This document shows, in pieces, positions 13,801-28,800 of a DNA stretch of 64,000 nucleotides. The position numbers were made by a program, and so were the translations under genes. This DNA is from Mactromeris polynyma (taxonomy: Eukaryota > Mollusca > Bivalvia > Venerida > Mactridae). The DNA is taken from contig JASFXZ010000016.1 of NCBI GenBank assembly GCA_032209605.1, positions 3,162,001 to 3,226,000 of the forward strand, read 5' to 3'. The number at the start of each line of letters is the position of its first letter. The stretch's first letter is position 1. Under the pieces are notes generated by a model. That model was given only the letters and a program-made list of their open reading frames with translations. It had not been told where the DNA came from and did no database searches.

Positions 13801-16800
13801 TTAAAGTTGACCCATGTTATTTGAAATTAGGGCATGAACAGTATTGAGCACTATATGTAATGAAGTATCCAGTTGATGAGTATTTGATGTAAAACTACTA
13901 GAGCTCATGGAGTTGATGTTATTACTTTCCACGCTACACATATCAAGTTGTTGCTGTAATCTCATTTTCATGGACTTGTCCAATGTTTGGTGCCAACGAT
14001 GGGACAGCTCAAATTTCGTATTCCCTGTAAAAAATGTACTGTGTTTGAAATTGATCATTTTTGTTCTGCTGTAGCCATTTGTGCCATGCAACTTCAGATT
14101 TTTACGATTTAATTATTTCCTAGAACTACACGTTTGTAATTTTTGCTTTAATGTTAATGACAGTCAAACCATTCTGTCTGAATTTCCATCTAGTGAATGC
14201 CCACCATATTAACTTGTTTGTTTCTCTTTGTGTTTGAGCATGGTATCTTTTTTTTTCTTCAAACATTAAGTTGAAACGTTATTTTTGTTGGATTAATTAA
14301 AGCTCTATTGTGCTTAAAGCATGCATTGCTCGTTTGAGGCCCTTTCAAGTCTGCTCACAGGAAATGCCAGTCCTGTAGCTGTATGAGGTGTACCAGATGA
14401 CCTTTGAGTGGGGCTCACACCTATAACCTCCTCATTGCACTATAAGGCTCCTATTAATATTAATAGGTTGTCTTTGATATTATTTTGAGCTGTTTCATGT
14501 CTGGTGTAGATTTTGGTAGAGAATAATTGTATGGAATTCAAATTTTTACTGGCTCTAATATTAATCACTTCATTAAGGACTGTAGTACCAACTTCTATAT
14601 CTGGATAGGGAATTCTGTGCTCATGCAGAAGTTAGTATGTCTGAGCTATGATTGACCTTTTTCTTTTCGGAACAGTGTTCTCGCTCATATTTGCTTGGCA
14701 AACACTTTGATTAGTAGAAAAGAGTAGGAGTTCATGACTGATTCATGTGGGGAAATTGTCCGTTGCTAAAATGAGAAAGGTCATACTGAAGTCCTTGTAT
14801 GGAAACTCAGGAACACGTTTAAGGACAACTGCCTGCCATGCATAGCTGAAATACTGTTAAACAAGCAATGTCTTGAAACAAGATTGTCGGTGCATTTTGG
14901 AGGTTAAGATTTGTTGTGCAACATAAAAGATTGCCGAGAAGTTACCATTGCTGGTGACATTCCAAAATGGATTTCGGTAAATTAACTGAAATTCAGTGGA
15001 TTTCGGTAAAGTAACATACCCCTTATCGAAAGGTTAACCAATCCGCATCATGCTTACAAACGTTGTTCGGTTAAAGAGAAGTTGGTTTAGTGGTTAACTG
15101 AAGATTTGATTGGTTTACACAACACTTAATATGCAAATAGCAAAGCCAAGTTAGTAGGGCTGCATCGAAAAACTGTGTAAAACTGCAGCACTGCAACAGG
15201 ATGGAAGCTCAGAAGTGGCAAAAACTTGCCATGCGTTGTAGATAAACACTTTTCTGCTTAATTCTGACTAGATGACAACTGATATTGTCATGATGCACAG
15301 GCTTTACCTTCAGATCAATCTGTGTGTGGTAGATGATGCATTGAGTTTCTGTGTAATAAGACATCTTGTATAAACAATTCATCGGTTTGTGCCCCCAAGC
15401 AGATATGCCTGTTCCTTCTTTGACAAGAGAAAAAAAAGTGAATCTGTGGTTTCTGTATAATTCAACTAGCACTTGAACATTTCATCACTAACATATGTGT
15501 ACATTATTGCTGGGAAACATCCATCAGCGATTAGAGATAAACTGTTAGTAAATATTTAGAAATTGTGCTTAAGAATTGTCTCAATCTAACTGCTGTAGAG
15601 TGAGAACACACTTCCTGTCATTCATTAATACACTTTTTAAAGACTGAGAAATAAATTATAAAAAACAAGTTCAGTGCATGTGGAAAGTTCATGATGAACA
15701 TACGAACATTTTCAAATTTCATGATTTTGTTTCTATGGTGTTTGTGGGGTTTTTTTTTAATCAATTATATAAAAAGTATTCTAGGTTTTTTTTGGCTTCC
15801 AGTATCCTTGTTGATGTTGATATAGCCTGTAGAAAACTTCATAGTAGTCTTAATGTTTGCTACAAGATTGGTTATAAACACCATGTTGATGCTGATATAG
15901 CCTGTAGAAAACTTCATAGTAGTCTTAATGTTTGCTACAAGATTGGTTATAAACACCATGTTGATGCTGATATAGCCTGTAGAAAACTTCATAGTAGTCT
16001 TAATGTTTGCTACAAGATTGGTTATAAACACCATGTTGATGTTGATATAGCCTGTAGAAAACTTCATAGTAGTCTTAATGTTTGCTACAAGATTGGTTAT
16101 AAATACCATGTTGATGCTGATATAGCCTGTAGAAAACTTCATAGTAGTCTTAATGTTTACTACAAGATTGGTTATAAACACCTTGTTGATGTTGATATAG
16201 CCTGTAGAAAACTTCATAGTAGTCTTAATGTTTGCTACAAGATTGGTTATAAACACCATGTTGATGTTGATATAGCCTGTAGAAAACTTCATAGTAGTCT
16301 TAATGTTTGCTACAAGATTGGTTATAAACACCATGTTGATGCTGATATAGCCTGTAGAAAACTTCATAGTAGTCTTAATGTTTGCTACAAGATTGGTTAT
16401 AAACACCATGTTGATGCTGATATAGCCTGTAGAAAACTTCATAGTAGTCTTAATGTTTGCTACAAGATTGGTTATAAACACCATGTTGATGCTGATATAG
16501 CCTGTAGAAAACTTCATAGTAGTCTTAATGTTTGCTACAAGATTGGTTATAAACACCATGTTGATGCTGATATAGCCTGTAGAAAACTTCATAGTAGTCT
16601 TAATGTTTGCTACAAGATTGGTTATAAACACCATGTTGATGCTGATATAGCCTGTAGAAAACTTCATAGTAGTCTTAATGTTTGCTACAAGATTGGTTAT
16701 AAACACCATGTTGATGCTGATATAGCCTGTAGAAAACTTCATAGTAGTCTTAATGTTTGCTACAAGATTGGTTATAAACACCATGTTGATGCTGATATAG

Positions 16801-19800
16801 CCTGTAGAAAACTTCATAGTAGTCTTAATGTTTGCTACAAGATTGGTTATAAACACCATGTTGATGTTGATATAGCCTGTAGAAAACTTCATAGTAGTCT
16901 TAATGTTTTGCTACAAGATTGGTTATAAACACCATGTTGATGCTGATATAGCCTGTAGAAAACTTCATAGTAGTCTTAATGTTTGCTACAAGATTGGTTA
17001 TATAAACACCATGTTGATGTTTGGGTAATTCTTTGGTGACTTATGGCTGGTTATACAGAGGTTCCATTTGACCCTGGAGTTGACCTTTTGGAATTTAAAA
17101 AAAAGGCCACATTCTGACACTGATGATTCAAGCTGAAGGGTCAATATTTCTCTAAATTATAGGTAATTTGGCTATGAAATGGTAACATTTGGTCAAAAAT
17201 TATTAGAATGACCCTTGAGATTCAGCACCTAGTGGAACCCCTGTAATATTAGGTATACTGTGACCTTTGCTCTCTGGGACATGACATTGCCAAGCTGAAA
17301 CTCAAAGTTTTGTACATAACATCCTTGTTCATCATCATTATGCCATATCTTTTCTCTGTTTTGACATTGTCAATCAGCTGTTTCATCTAATCTTATGTAT
17401 GAAGGATGTATATGATTATATGCTGTAGATGTAGGAGATTCAAAATCAGAAACATTTGATGCATGTCATGGTGACCTTATCTCAAATATTTGTTCTAAAA
17501 TGGCATTTTCAGATTTTTAAAGTATTTCATTCTTGCTGCAACTCGTGGCATGTTTGAAGATTTTGAAAATTGATAAAGGCGCCAATTTATATGAACTTTC
17601 CAACAAATTAGAAGATGAACCAAGGTGAACAAGATGGCTTATGCTTTTTCTTTATCATTTTGTCTTGTTTTGAGTGAGGGTTTTAATGGTGTATTTGTGT
17701 ATCATGCTCAGTCCAATAAAACGAGGGTTCAGTGCAAGACTATCTTAACTCCTATATAATAGGAGTTAGGATAGTCTTGTGCTGAACCCTCGAAAAGCAA
17801 TATGAAGTAATATATGCATGTAAAATTGACCAAATATTATGTTATACAGATACTTTACTACCAGTTGTGCCATGGCGTTGGTTTGTGCATGTTGGCTGTT
17901 ATCTGTATTGTCCTTGTCTGAGCCACCTTTGTGTAATTGATTGTGTAGCAACCGGGTTTATTTCAACAAAAGCTGTCTTTTACATATCTTTAAGAAGTGC
18001 TAAGTTAATAATCTTGTGTTAGAAGCTATAAACTTTGTTCATAATCAGATCAGTATGCCTTGAAGGAATGTAAGCATGCAGTTTTATGATGTTGCCTCAA
18101 GGCGTTGGCTGTCTACAACGTTGTGTGTTACTGTGGTCCTCAGACATGAGATACAATACCTTTCTTTTGAAGGAATCTCACTCAATGCCATGTTTAACAA
18201 GTTCATGTATAGTATGTCTGCATCAATTGTATTATATTATTGTTGTGACATGTGTACATGTAGCATTGTTCTGTCAGTTTGTTGAGACTAGAACATCACC
18301 TCTTTGCAGTAAGACATGTGCTTGTATGATAACAGTGTTGGGTACTTTGGAGAGAAGCTGTTTCTAGTGTACAGGTCTTATATTATAATGGATGTGATTA
18401 AATTGTGCTCATCATTTGGCCAAGTTTGGGTCCATTTATGGGTATCTGATTCCCCTAGTATTTTCCCCCTATTTTCATAAAAAAATCCCTAACAAAAAAA
18501 GAACTGAAAATTCTTCTAATTAAGATTAAATGGGGTAAACATATGAAGACAATTGTCTGAGGAAAATACTGGATATTTGTCATAATTGATTAACATAGGT
18601 GTAAAGAAGTCAAGCTTTGCATGGTCATATAAGCTTGGCTCAAAACTCCTTGTTTCATCTTTTAGCAACACAAATTCTCCCATTTTTGGGTACGAGTATC
18701 TGTCTCCAAATATAAGTCTAGTAATATAAACATTGTCATGATGGGGTTATTTCCTGTGTCCCATTACAGATCAAATACAATTGTTTCAGATCAAACTACT
18801 TCTTTCTGTTGCAGAGAAAAACATCTGGCTGTAAATCAATGTCACTGACACAGGTACCATATGGAATCCCAGAAGCTTCCATCATGTCATGTATATTTTG
18901 AGATTTATTTTGATATCACAAATGAAAATAGATGTATGTAGTGTTGAGTGTATAAGTGTACTGTTTGTCTGACATGGTATTTCCCCTGCTGTACCAATTT
19001 GCCACTGTGTCATTATTCATTGTCAATTACACCTTTGGCTTCCTCACTTATTTACAGTGAAATATGATTTGCCCGTATTCCTTACAGTGAGTGAAGTCTG
19101 TGTATAAACACTTTGATGTGGCTATGTTTCTTGGTATAAAGTCATTAAATTATCTGCTATCTACTTTCAGACAAGCTGATATGTTCATCAGAGATATGCA
19201 TATGTTGAAAGTTAGCCTATTTATTTGCAATCAATTGGTTGTTTCATGCTTATTGTTCCTTGTGTTGCTCCCTATCTACAGGATTTCCAGATGTTACTTA
19301 ATGTTTCTAGGAATGCTGTTATGCTTTCTAATTATTTTCTAGTTGTTGTGGATAAGTTAACAGAAATCCATTGATTTTACCAGCCTACTGTTGTTTATAA
19401 AATCCATCAGTTAATTTATCTCACATTGAGAACTACAAATGTACTAGCTGTTTGGTTGTAATGTTTTTGTATTATAATGTATTAACGACACCTTTCCGAT
19501 CATTGTTAATTGGTACAGGTTGTCCTTCGCTAATGAGATCATTGATTTCTCAATGTACATTAATGTGTGAACTTCAGGGTAAATAATGTTGTTTTTTCTG
19601 TTTTCATTAACTTTAGTGGTAATGAAAATCATCGCTATGGCAATAAAAGATTGTTCAATCTCCTTGAGCCAGTGAGATTAATGAGAGACCTAACAATTCA
19701 TTACAAGTATTTTCTGTGAAGTGTAATGTTTCTTAATTATATTTAATGCTTGAAGGAAAGATCAATTAATGAGGTTCACAGCACTAGGAGAGAAAAACTG

Positions 19801-22800
19801 GTGAATGATTAACTGCAAGGTCTCACTTAACTGTTTGACCAGATCTATAATGGTTTCATAGACGGATGATATGGCCAGATTTGTATTGTAGAGGATTTCT
19901 GTTTTTCATTGGTTTAACACCATTGTTTACAACAATTTTAAGTCATATACTGTGGCCAGTTGACCTAATCAGTTGTCTGGGAATTAATTATCAATCTGTA
20001 CTGACTTGATCGTCCACAAGTAGCTGTAAACTTCTCCACATGCAGAGGACAGGACAGTAGCCAATGTCAGGGTGGAACATAACCTGCCCGACCCGGAAAT
20101 TGAACCCATACCTGCCAGATTACAGTATAGCGCTCTACAAACTGAGCTAGCCAGGCGGGCATATTGTAGAGTTACTGTTTAAACTTATTTATTGTATTGA
20201 ACAGTGATTGTGAAACAAAATGTGACAACTAAAATTATTCACTCTCAATGACTGCTTCCTGGGTTACTTAAACCAGTAGTCTCGCAAATTCAGGGATTGT
20301 GAAGTTTTCATTATCAATTATACCTGCTCAATGTGGGGCTGAAACTTGGGAAGTTACGATCAGGATGGAGGCAGGCACTCTACCCCCCCCCCATCCCCCA
20401 ACCACAATGTTTACAAATCATAGATTTTGATATCGAACGTTTCTTGCCAACAGACACTTGTAAAACACGTGCTTGGAAATTTAATGTTGAAATTGACTTA
20501 ACTGCCCTAATTCAGATGATTTCTCTGTTTCGTTTTATTTACCCCACCACAACTGTGATGAAACTGTGAGAGAATGTGTTTTCTATGTTTAACCTGCATT
20601 TCAGCTTTTCATTGTTCGTTTTATTAATTTAATCTACTAGTACATATAGACTGCTTATTTTATTTTCTTATGTAAACTTTAAACATCTGTTCAAAGAAAA
20701 TACCGAGACATTACCTTTGTAGGTTTTAACACACATTCAAAAGCTACCAGTTTGATGCATGCTGGGTAATTTAATACTCGGAGTGCATTAGATCAGGTGA
20801 TAAAACTATTCATTATATGCAGGGATTATAGCAAGGTTATTATGGGTGGCCCTGTGTCAATATCAAAAACAAGTATGATCATTATATCAGAAGGCTTGAA
20901 TACATTGATTTTATCCAATTGAGAAAAGAGAAGATATAAATATACATTCAGATATTAAAGTGAAAAAAATGCTTCAGTATTGGCTGTATTCCAAATGTCT
21001 GCACCCTTTGAGGTGTTAACATAATGTGAGATTTGATAAGGCACATGCGCAATGCATTTAGTTCATACCTTCATGATTAAATAGATGATAGCTTGCCATG
21101 AATGTATCATTAATTTCATGAGTTTAATGTCTTGAATGCAATAAATATCTAGAGTTGATTTCCTTTATTGGTGTTAAAGAATTATATTACCATACCTCTG
21201 TGTAAGTGATGTTACTATAGAGTCGTTACCTTTGATTAGAGACAATATATATATTGACCTCAAACTGTAATGATTTTGTGTTTTCTTGATCTGTGCAAAG
21301 GTATTGCTTTTGATTAGGAGCGTTAACAGTTATTTGTTGTCCTTAAAAGCCAGAAGAATGTGATTCTTGAATAGCGTTAGAGTTTTGCTCCTGAATTGTA
21401 CTTCGTATTCATTGCCCCTGAATTGTATCACATATTTATTGCCCTTGAACTGAAGCACATTATAACTGGCCTTGAATTGTATCTCATATTTGATTCCCCT
21501 GAAGCGTATAATAATTGCCCTTGAACTGGACCACATATTTATTGCCCTTGAACTGTACCACATACTTATTGCCCTTGAACTGGACCACATATTTATTGCC
21601 CTTGAACTGGACCACAAATTTATTGCCCTTGAACTGGACCACATGTTGATTGCCCTTGAACTGGACCACATATTTATTGCCCTTGAACTGGACCACATGT
21701 TGATTGCCCTTGAACTGGACCACATATTTATTGCCCTTGAACTGTACCACACATTTATTGCCCTTGGACTGTACCACATATTTATTGCCCTTGAACTGTA
21801 CCACATATTTATTGCCCTTGAACTGGACCACATATTGATTGCCCTTGAACTGTTCCACATACTTATTACCCCTGAACTGTACCACATACTTATTGCCCTT
21901 GAACTGTACCACATATTTATTGCCCTTGAACTGGACCACATATTGATCGCCCTTGAACTGTTCCACATACTTATTACCCCTGAACTGTACCACATACTTA
22001 TTGCCCTTGAACTGTACCACATACTTATTGCCCTTGAACTGGACCACATACTTATTGCCCCTGAACTGCACCACATACTTATTGCCCCTGAATTGTGCAA
22101 CATCTGTATACTACTCTTGAATTGTACCATATATTAATTGTCCCAGAATTGAACTGTATATTGTATTGCTCTTAAATAACACCACATATTTAAAGCCCTT
22201 GAATAGTAGTAATAGGATCAGTTATTGTTCTTTGTTCCCCAAAGAAGCACATTCTTATTGCTCTAGAATTCTCCTGCAAAGTTAGAACAATTGGCTATTG
22301 TGAAGGAACACCCAACACTTACAAAGTTGATGCAATTAAAATGTTTATTGTTGAAAAAAGTGTGTCTGGCTCTATGTCTTGTAAATACTGATAATCTTTT
22401 AAAAGAAATACATTTTATTTAAATTGAAGTCATTGATTCTATTAAAAACGAATATGCTTTTATTTAAATTGAAGTCATTTTAACTGATACAATGTTTCTG
22501 GATTATGTTAGCCGCCAGTTAAGTGTCTAGAACTTGATTGTATTGTTTTTTTGCAAATCTAATGCAACATAGATTAAAACATTTAATTCTCACCATCTCC
22601 TGTACATGGAATATTTGGCTTCGAGGCAATATGCTGGCATTTGATGAGCATTATCATCAATGTAGGTTATAGATAGGAAGAGGGTTTGAATGTCAGTATG
22701 CTTGCATTGTGAATTGGTCTATCTATACTCTGCCACATTACTTTACTATTGATTTCCAATTTGAAGTTGTTATATCAACCGCAGAGAACAAAAGGCCGCG

Positions 22801-25800
22801 GTTCTCAAAATAATCATGAAAACAGTTAAAACAGCTTTCTGTCTGAAATCCGTCTAATAGCTTGTTTTTCTCTGTTTAAATATCGTTATTGTTACCCTTT
22901 GTTAAAGCGACTGTTAACGTTACGTCTGGTTATTAATAATCAATCAATTGTTCTTTCTCCTCATTGATTGTAGGCTGGTATTGTTTGGGTTCTACCTGCT
23001 GTGATAGTGTCAGGCTGCTAGGGGCTTCCTGCGAAGGTGACAAAATGTGCAAACTGAACCACTATAATGACTCATATCTGAATTTTTTTTAAGTGATTTA
23101 TAGATTTTTTGGCATAAAGTTTGTTGTGTCTTATTTTGACGTTGTGATTCATGCGGTCCATTTAGATTCTTTCTTATATGGTGCTCCTGTCAGGGTTTTC
23201 CCTAGATTTTATTCAGCTAGGGGTTCTTGGACCCTTGTGTTTGACAAATTAGGGGTCCTTAGTAAATTTGTCGGGTCCCCAATATGCAGTTTCAATACAT
23301 GACAAAAGTTTATTTTAGTGGTCCCAGGGATGCACAGTAATTGGAAAATGGGAGTCCCTAGAAAGAAAAGGGAGTCACAGACTCAAGATTTCTGCTCCTT
23401 GTATTTGGGGACATTTAGGGCTTTGTGTGTATTAAAGGCTTTGAATACAGTTATTCTTATATATCCAATAATGTTTTAAAAAATTCTCCTGAATGTAATG
23501 ATTAACTAGGATTCTCTTCCTGTTTGATGCACACAGTACTTTGATTACTCATTTCTGCCGTGTCAGCTTATTATTGTGTGAAAGTAGTTTCGTTCATCTT
23601 GGTTGTCTTGTCGAAGAAACATTTTAACTCGACCGCACACAAAGGTCAGAAAATGAGCTGTCTATAAAAATCTGAACGACAGTCTGTTGTGTGATGTGTT
23701 AAACAATGATGATTCTGTATTATGAATGAGACATTTCAGTCTTCCATTCTCTTAAACAAACAACTTGATCTAGCATAATAATCAGGCTTTTTCCAAAGTC
23801 TTTAATTGTTACTAATGGGGAAAACGTTTCAACACAATTGCAACTTCATGTCTGTTCAGAAATGATCATTTTGTTTAAAAGCAGAAAAAAATGTGAGTAC
23901 TTAATTCATCATAATACTAATGGACTTAATGTATATTAGTGTTACGTTTTTTACTAATGTACAAATGTATATTCGGTAAGTGTTGTACACTGAAAGATTG
24001 TCCAAGGGTATTGTGTTTATTCATGCTCTTGAAATATTTCATTGTGATAGAATTTTCATCTTCCTTATAAGTGCGAGTCCTAAAGTCATATTTAATAGTC
24101 GTAATATATTATTGGTAAAAGTCAATATTTTCTATTGTTTTATATCATAGAGCTCTTATCTTTTCTTTCAGTTGATTGTCAAGTCTTATTGATTCATTTT
24201 CTCTTAAGTCGTTAAAGTAGAATTTAGTTTAAAATGGAGTTCCTTGTGAAGATGTATCCATTAAATAAGATCTGCCATCTTCAGAGAGTTTGTTGGAGTG
24301 TCAGCGATGTAATTGGTTCATAACATGATATATAACAATTATTTACAACTCTGAAATGGCTGTCTTATGTTCATATATATACAGTCTTAGGAGAGAAAGT
24401 CGTTTCTAGAGATTTCTTTTATAGATTTTAGTATGAAAAATTATCTTCACATGCAATACTTTGTAATCCGTATGTTAAAAATTGCGTGGTCTGTGTTACT
24501 AGTAATAAGTATGTTAATTCCGTGGTCCGTGTTACTAGTTGTCTAATACTCTATGTTTCTGATACATGTTTTTTAGACTTCAGATTTATTACATGATCTG
24601 TGATAAATTATCATTTGCTCATGGTCTATGGTCTAATTGCTACACTTAATTTTTGTCTATGAATTATTCCATGGTCTAGGGTAAAAGTTTAAAAAAAATC
24701 TGCTTCATTTCTTGCATGGACAATAATATGTTCCATATTCTAATTGGAACAACATTCAAGATTTTGTCCTGGGTAAAGGGAGCTTTGTAAATTTACATTT
24801 AGCATACATGTGAACGCTCCTGATTTCCATGGGAGGCCCCCTGATTTGATAGGCCACTCACACTTTCCCGGCCGGGAGCTGTGATTTCACGAAGTAAACA
24901 TCGTAAATTTTTGTTATGGGATATTTTTAGTTAATTCTTGACTGGTTCGCTAAAAGCATGTGTCAAACGGATAACCAGAAGCTGTAAAATCAGGATACCA
25001 GTTTGAAAATGGTAAAAAGTTTCCCTGCTTTGAGTCTGAATCCCCAACTTTCTGTGAGCAATCTCCCTGGCTTGTGAACAGGTTCACATAGATGTATGAT
25101 GTAGTAGTCTTAAAGTACCCACATTAATTTACATTAAATACCATGGTAATAAATCCACATGACTATAGGTTAACTATCACCACTATAGGTACATTATCTG
25201 GAAGTGGTAATGTTTGACTAACTAATGTCTAGACTTGAAATTAATTGTTCTGTGTATAATATAGTATTCTTGCTAACTGCATGTGGTTGGGACAGATAAG
25301 ATTATGTTTAATCTTCGATGAATTTCATCTGTTGGGCTACTGAAGTTGACGTTGGGGTCCTTCCTTGTAAAATTGTATGGAAGATCTGATTAAATGCACC
25401 TTTAACTTTAATTCACTGCATAGATAACATCTTGAAACCTAAATAACCAAAAATAAAACAAAGTGACACCTATTTCGGACGCCTACATTTTTCGGATATT
25501 CTCTTTAAAATAACTAAATTAAGGACTGATTAGTATGAAACATAATGATGTAATATTTATTAAACAATATAATACAATAAAATATGATTTCATGAGTCAA
25601 CAAAATGTAAAATTATTCAGTATTCAAGCAAAATGAATGAAATTGCATTATAAATTTAACTCCTTCCTTGACCTTGATAAAATAGAAACTGGTAAATTAT
25701 ACTTCCATGTTTGCAGATAGCTCGATCAGTACAGTTCAGTGCATGATTATTACAATTTGTGTAAAAAATCATCTTATGGTTTGATATTAACATATTTGTT

Positions 25801-28800
25801 TTACAGTTTTTCATATAATAGATAAGGAACATGGTTAGATTTATATATGGTGAACCAAATTATAACACATTTATGCATCATCAAACAATTTCGTCTAAAA
25901 TGTCAACAAATGTAAGTGATTTTTGTTGTTGTTTACAATATATAATTTATAAAAAATTTTTATTGTTGACAGTGCTGTAAAATGGATTTGGATATTTTCA
26001 GGAGTCAAACCATTCGTAAATCAGCATTTTGAGATATTTGCAAGCAAAAGTATTCACAAATCAATGAATTTAGTATTATGATTGTTTATAAAGTATATAT
26101 TGCTGCATTCTATGAATTAGGAAATCATGCTAGCTGATATTTTCATGAAATTGTTGAATTTGCGAAATTCATGAATATTTTCATGTTGCGAACTGTACCA
26201 TTTCTACAGTATGTCATATTGCGCATCGCGCTTGTCCTGAAGAAAGATATACTTCATCCCAATCTTGTTATTTCACATTATTTACTGTTGTTTTCATTCA
26301 TGAATGTTCATGATTTTTATCATTTTATTGAACTGAAATGTAATGCATGGTGTTGCATAAAATGAATGTATTTATACACCATAATGATGATATCTTTATT
26401 ACATTTAATGCACAGTGAGCTGCTGTACTGTGAATGCACTTCAATAGATATAACAATGTTTGTGATGATATCAAATGGTTAACACTAAACTATTGTAACC
26501 ACCTTGTTTCCAAAAGCCAAGATGCAGTAGTCTTTGCCAAACACTTGGTATGGTTTGTCGCTGTTGGCCATAATAATACTGCCATTTAAATGTATAGGTA
26601 CAGTGAGACCTCAACGAGAAATATCTTGAAAGAAGATGGTCGGCACAGTCTGAAGGTTAAGATTGGATGTGCAACATAAGAAATTGCCAAAATGGATATT
26701 GGTTATCTTCACTGAAATTCAGCGGATTTCGGTAAGGTAATTAACCTTTATCGAAATGTTAACCAATCCGCATCAAGGTTACAAACGTAGTTCGGTTGAT
26801 AGAAATTGCCTTGTTGGTTAATGTAAGATTTGATTGGTTTACACAATTACACTGATATGCAAATAGCAAAACCATGTAAGTACGGCTGGGCCAAAAAACC
26901 GGACTACCATTGGTCCAGAAAAAGTTGATCTTACTGGTGAGGTGATCTAATTTTTGAAATAATATGAGGAAGAAAAATTGAAAAACTGGTCTTATTAAAT
27001 AGATTGTAGTAATTTGAGGTGGTATATTTAATTGAGGTTTTACTGTTTGTAACTAATGAGGGAGAATTTAGTATGAATAAGCTGTGTGGTGGTGAATTCA
27101 GCCTTGTCATTACAGGTGAAGTCAAATTATAATTTTAATTGTTGTTAATGTTGTTGTCAAATTGAAGTTTTGTGCTGTTTTTTGTAAATGATTATGATGT
27201 GTAATTGCTTATTAATTAGTTCATTTGTTTGATAGTGTCAGTCAGTATCCGTTGTGGAACAATCAATTGCAGTATTTTGGTGTTTCTTGTTGCCATGGCA
27301 CCGTGTCCGAATGTTTTAGCCGTTACCTCCACTATATTAGTTGCTTGGATACAGTTCTCGAAGTTTAGTTTCAACTTTCAGAACGCATCCAGTTTGTTTT
27401 ATCATGTCTGATATATGTTAATTCATTATCTTAAATCATTTATGGATCAGCAAATTTAATGCTAAATGTTTGAAATTTGTGACAATTGATGTGCACAGAA
27501 TATTACACTACAGGTATTAATGACTCTCAATTAGACAGTGTCTGAGTATCAACTTGCAAACATACTCTGGAAAGGTGAAGATATTTGTTACGGGTAATAA
27601 ATTGTATAAAAGTGTTATGCATGATGAATTTTTATTGCTCTAATAGGTAACAAAGTATTAGCAAAATGCTTCGGCATAGATTCATCAGATAAACGCTTGC
27701 TGGCGTGTTCACGATCTTAGCGTTAAATAATTAATGTAATACATTCAACATTTTATGAAAAATTATGAGCTTCTACAAAATAAGTTTATTGTGGTCTGAA
27801 TATGTGAATTGTCGGATAGGTTTATTAGAGATATAAATATTTTAGTGCTGGAAATTAGCAGCCATTTTGTGTTTTATTGCATGTTACATGCTGTTTTAAT
27901 GTTTTACGAAATGGTAAATGTTATTACGGTTCAGTCTAAAAAATATTGTCTTTGTAATGCACATTTTATACTGCTCATACTGATGCAATTATGTGCACAG
28001 TTCTGCTGGCGGTTGTAGATAACCTCATGCTGGTACTTGCTTTATTATTCTGAAAATTTAACGAAAGAGCCAAAATGAGATTCGGGTCTTCTGATTGGCT
28101 GACCGTGATGTCCCTTGATGATAATTTGATTGGCTGAGTTATGAAGAGTCCCCATGTCCAATATGTCCCCATCTTTTAAAAAACATTTTAATAAAAGGAT
28201 ATTTAAGGATCTGGCTTACATTCTTATCATTACAAAACCTATCCTGTGTTCAGTAAAGGTATTTGCGGCTCACGTTTCGTAACGTTTTGCAATTTGGTTC
28301 CCCGTGTGCAGTCAATGAGATACGGATTGCAAGGGATACAAAACATAACGTTTGCAACTGTTAGCTGTAACTGAACACAGGGCTAGTATTTAGTTAATCA
28401 GTCATGTATAGTGGTGATTCATGTTCAGCCACTATACCTCTACCACAGTAGTAAGGGCTCTCCAGCCACTATACCTCTACCACAGTAGTAAGGGCTCTTC
28501 AGCCACTATACCTCTACCACAGTAGTAAGGGCTCTCCAGCTTTCCTTAATTACTTCACACATTGCCTGACATTTGGTCAGAGAAACTTACAACTTTTACC
28601 TAAGAAATTGTGTCTGATATTTACCCTTTTTGTAAGCTTAGTAGCTTGTTAACTTAAGGGACATTTGGTTCGGGACATTGCAAAGGGCTACAGAGTCTGA
28701 TGAAATTTGTCTAACATGTCAGATGGTCAAGCAACTTCTACAAAGTCTGAGCAATGTCTTGCAACTTTCTAAAACTGGAATAATTTCCAATCCATTGTGT

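Noticed and set aside
15678..16928. 416-codon frame of 25-residue repeats (and 375-codon frame on the other strand)
   Set aside because: Both are products of the 75-bp tandem array read in a stop-free phase; no homology, no start context, and both strands equally open.
20081..20161. Functional tRNA gene
   Set aside because: Acceptor stem has a mismatch, the anticodon arm is not convincing, and a related head elsewhere in the window is fused to a SINE-like body.
21330..22137. Repeat-peptide frames of 196-266 codons
   Set aside because: 27-bp tandem array artefact on both strands.
28426..28540. CRISPR-like array of 37-bp repeats
   Set aside because: Units are directly adjacent with no spacers, and the context is an animal intron.
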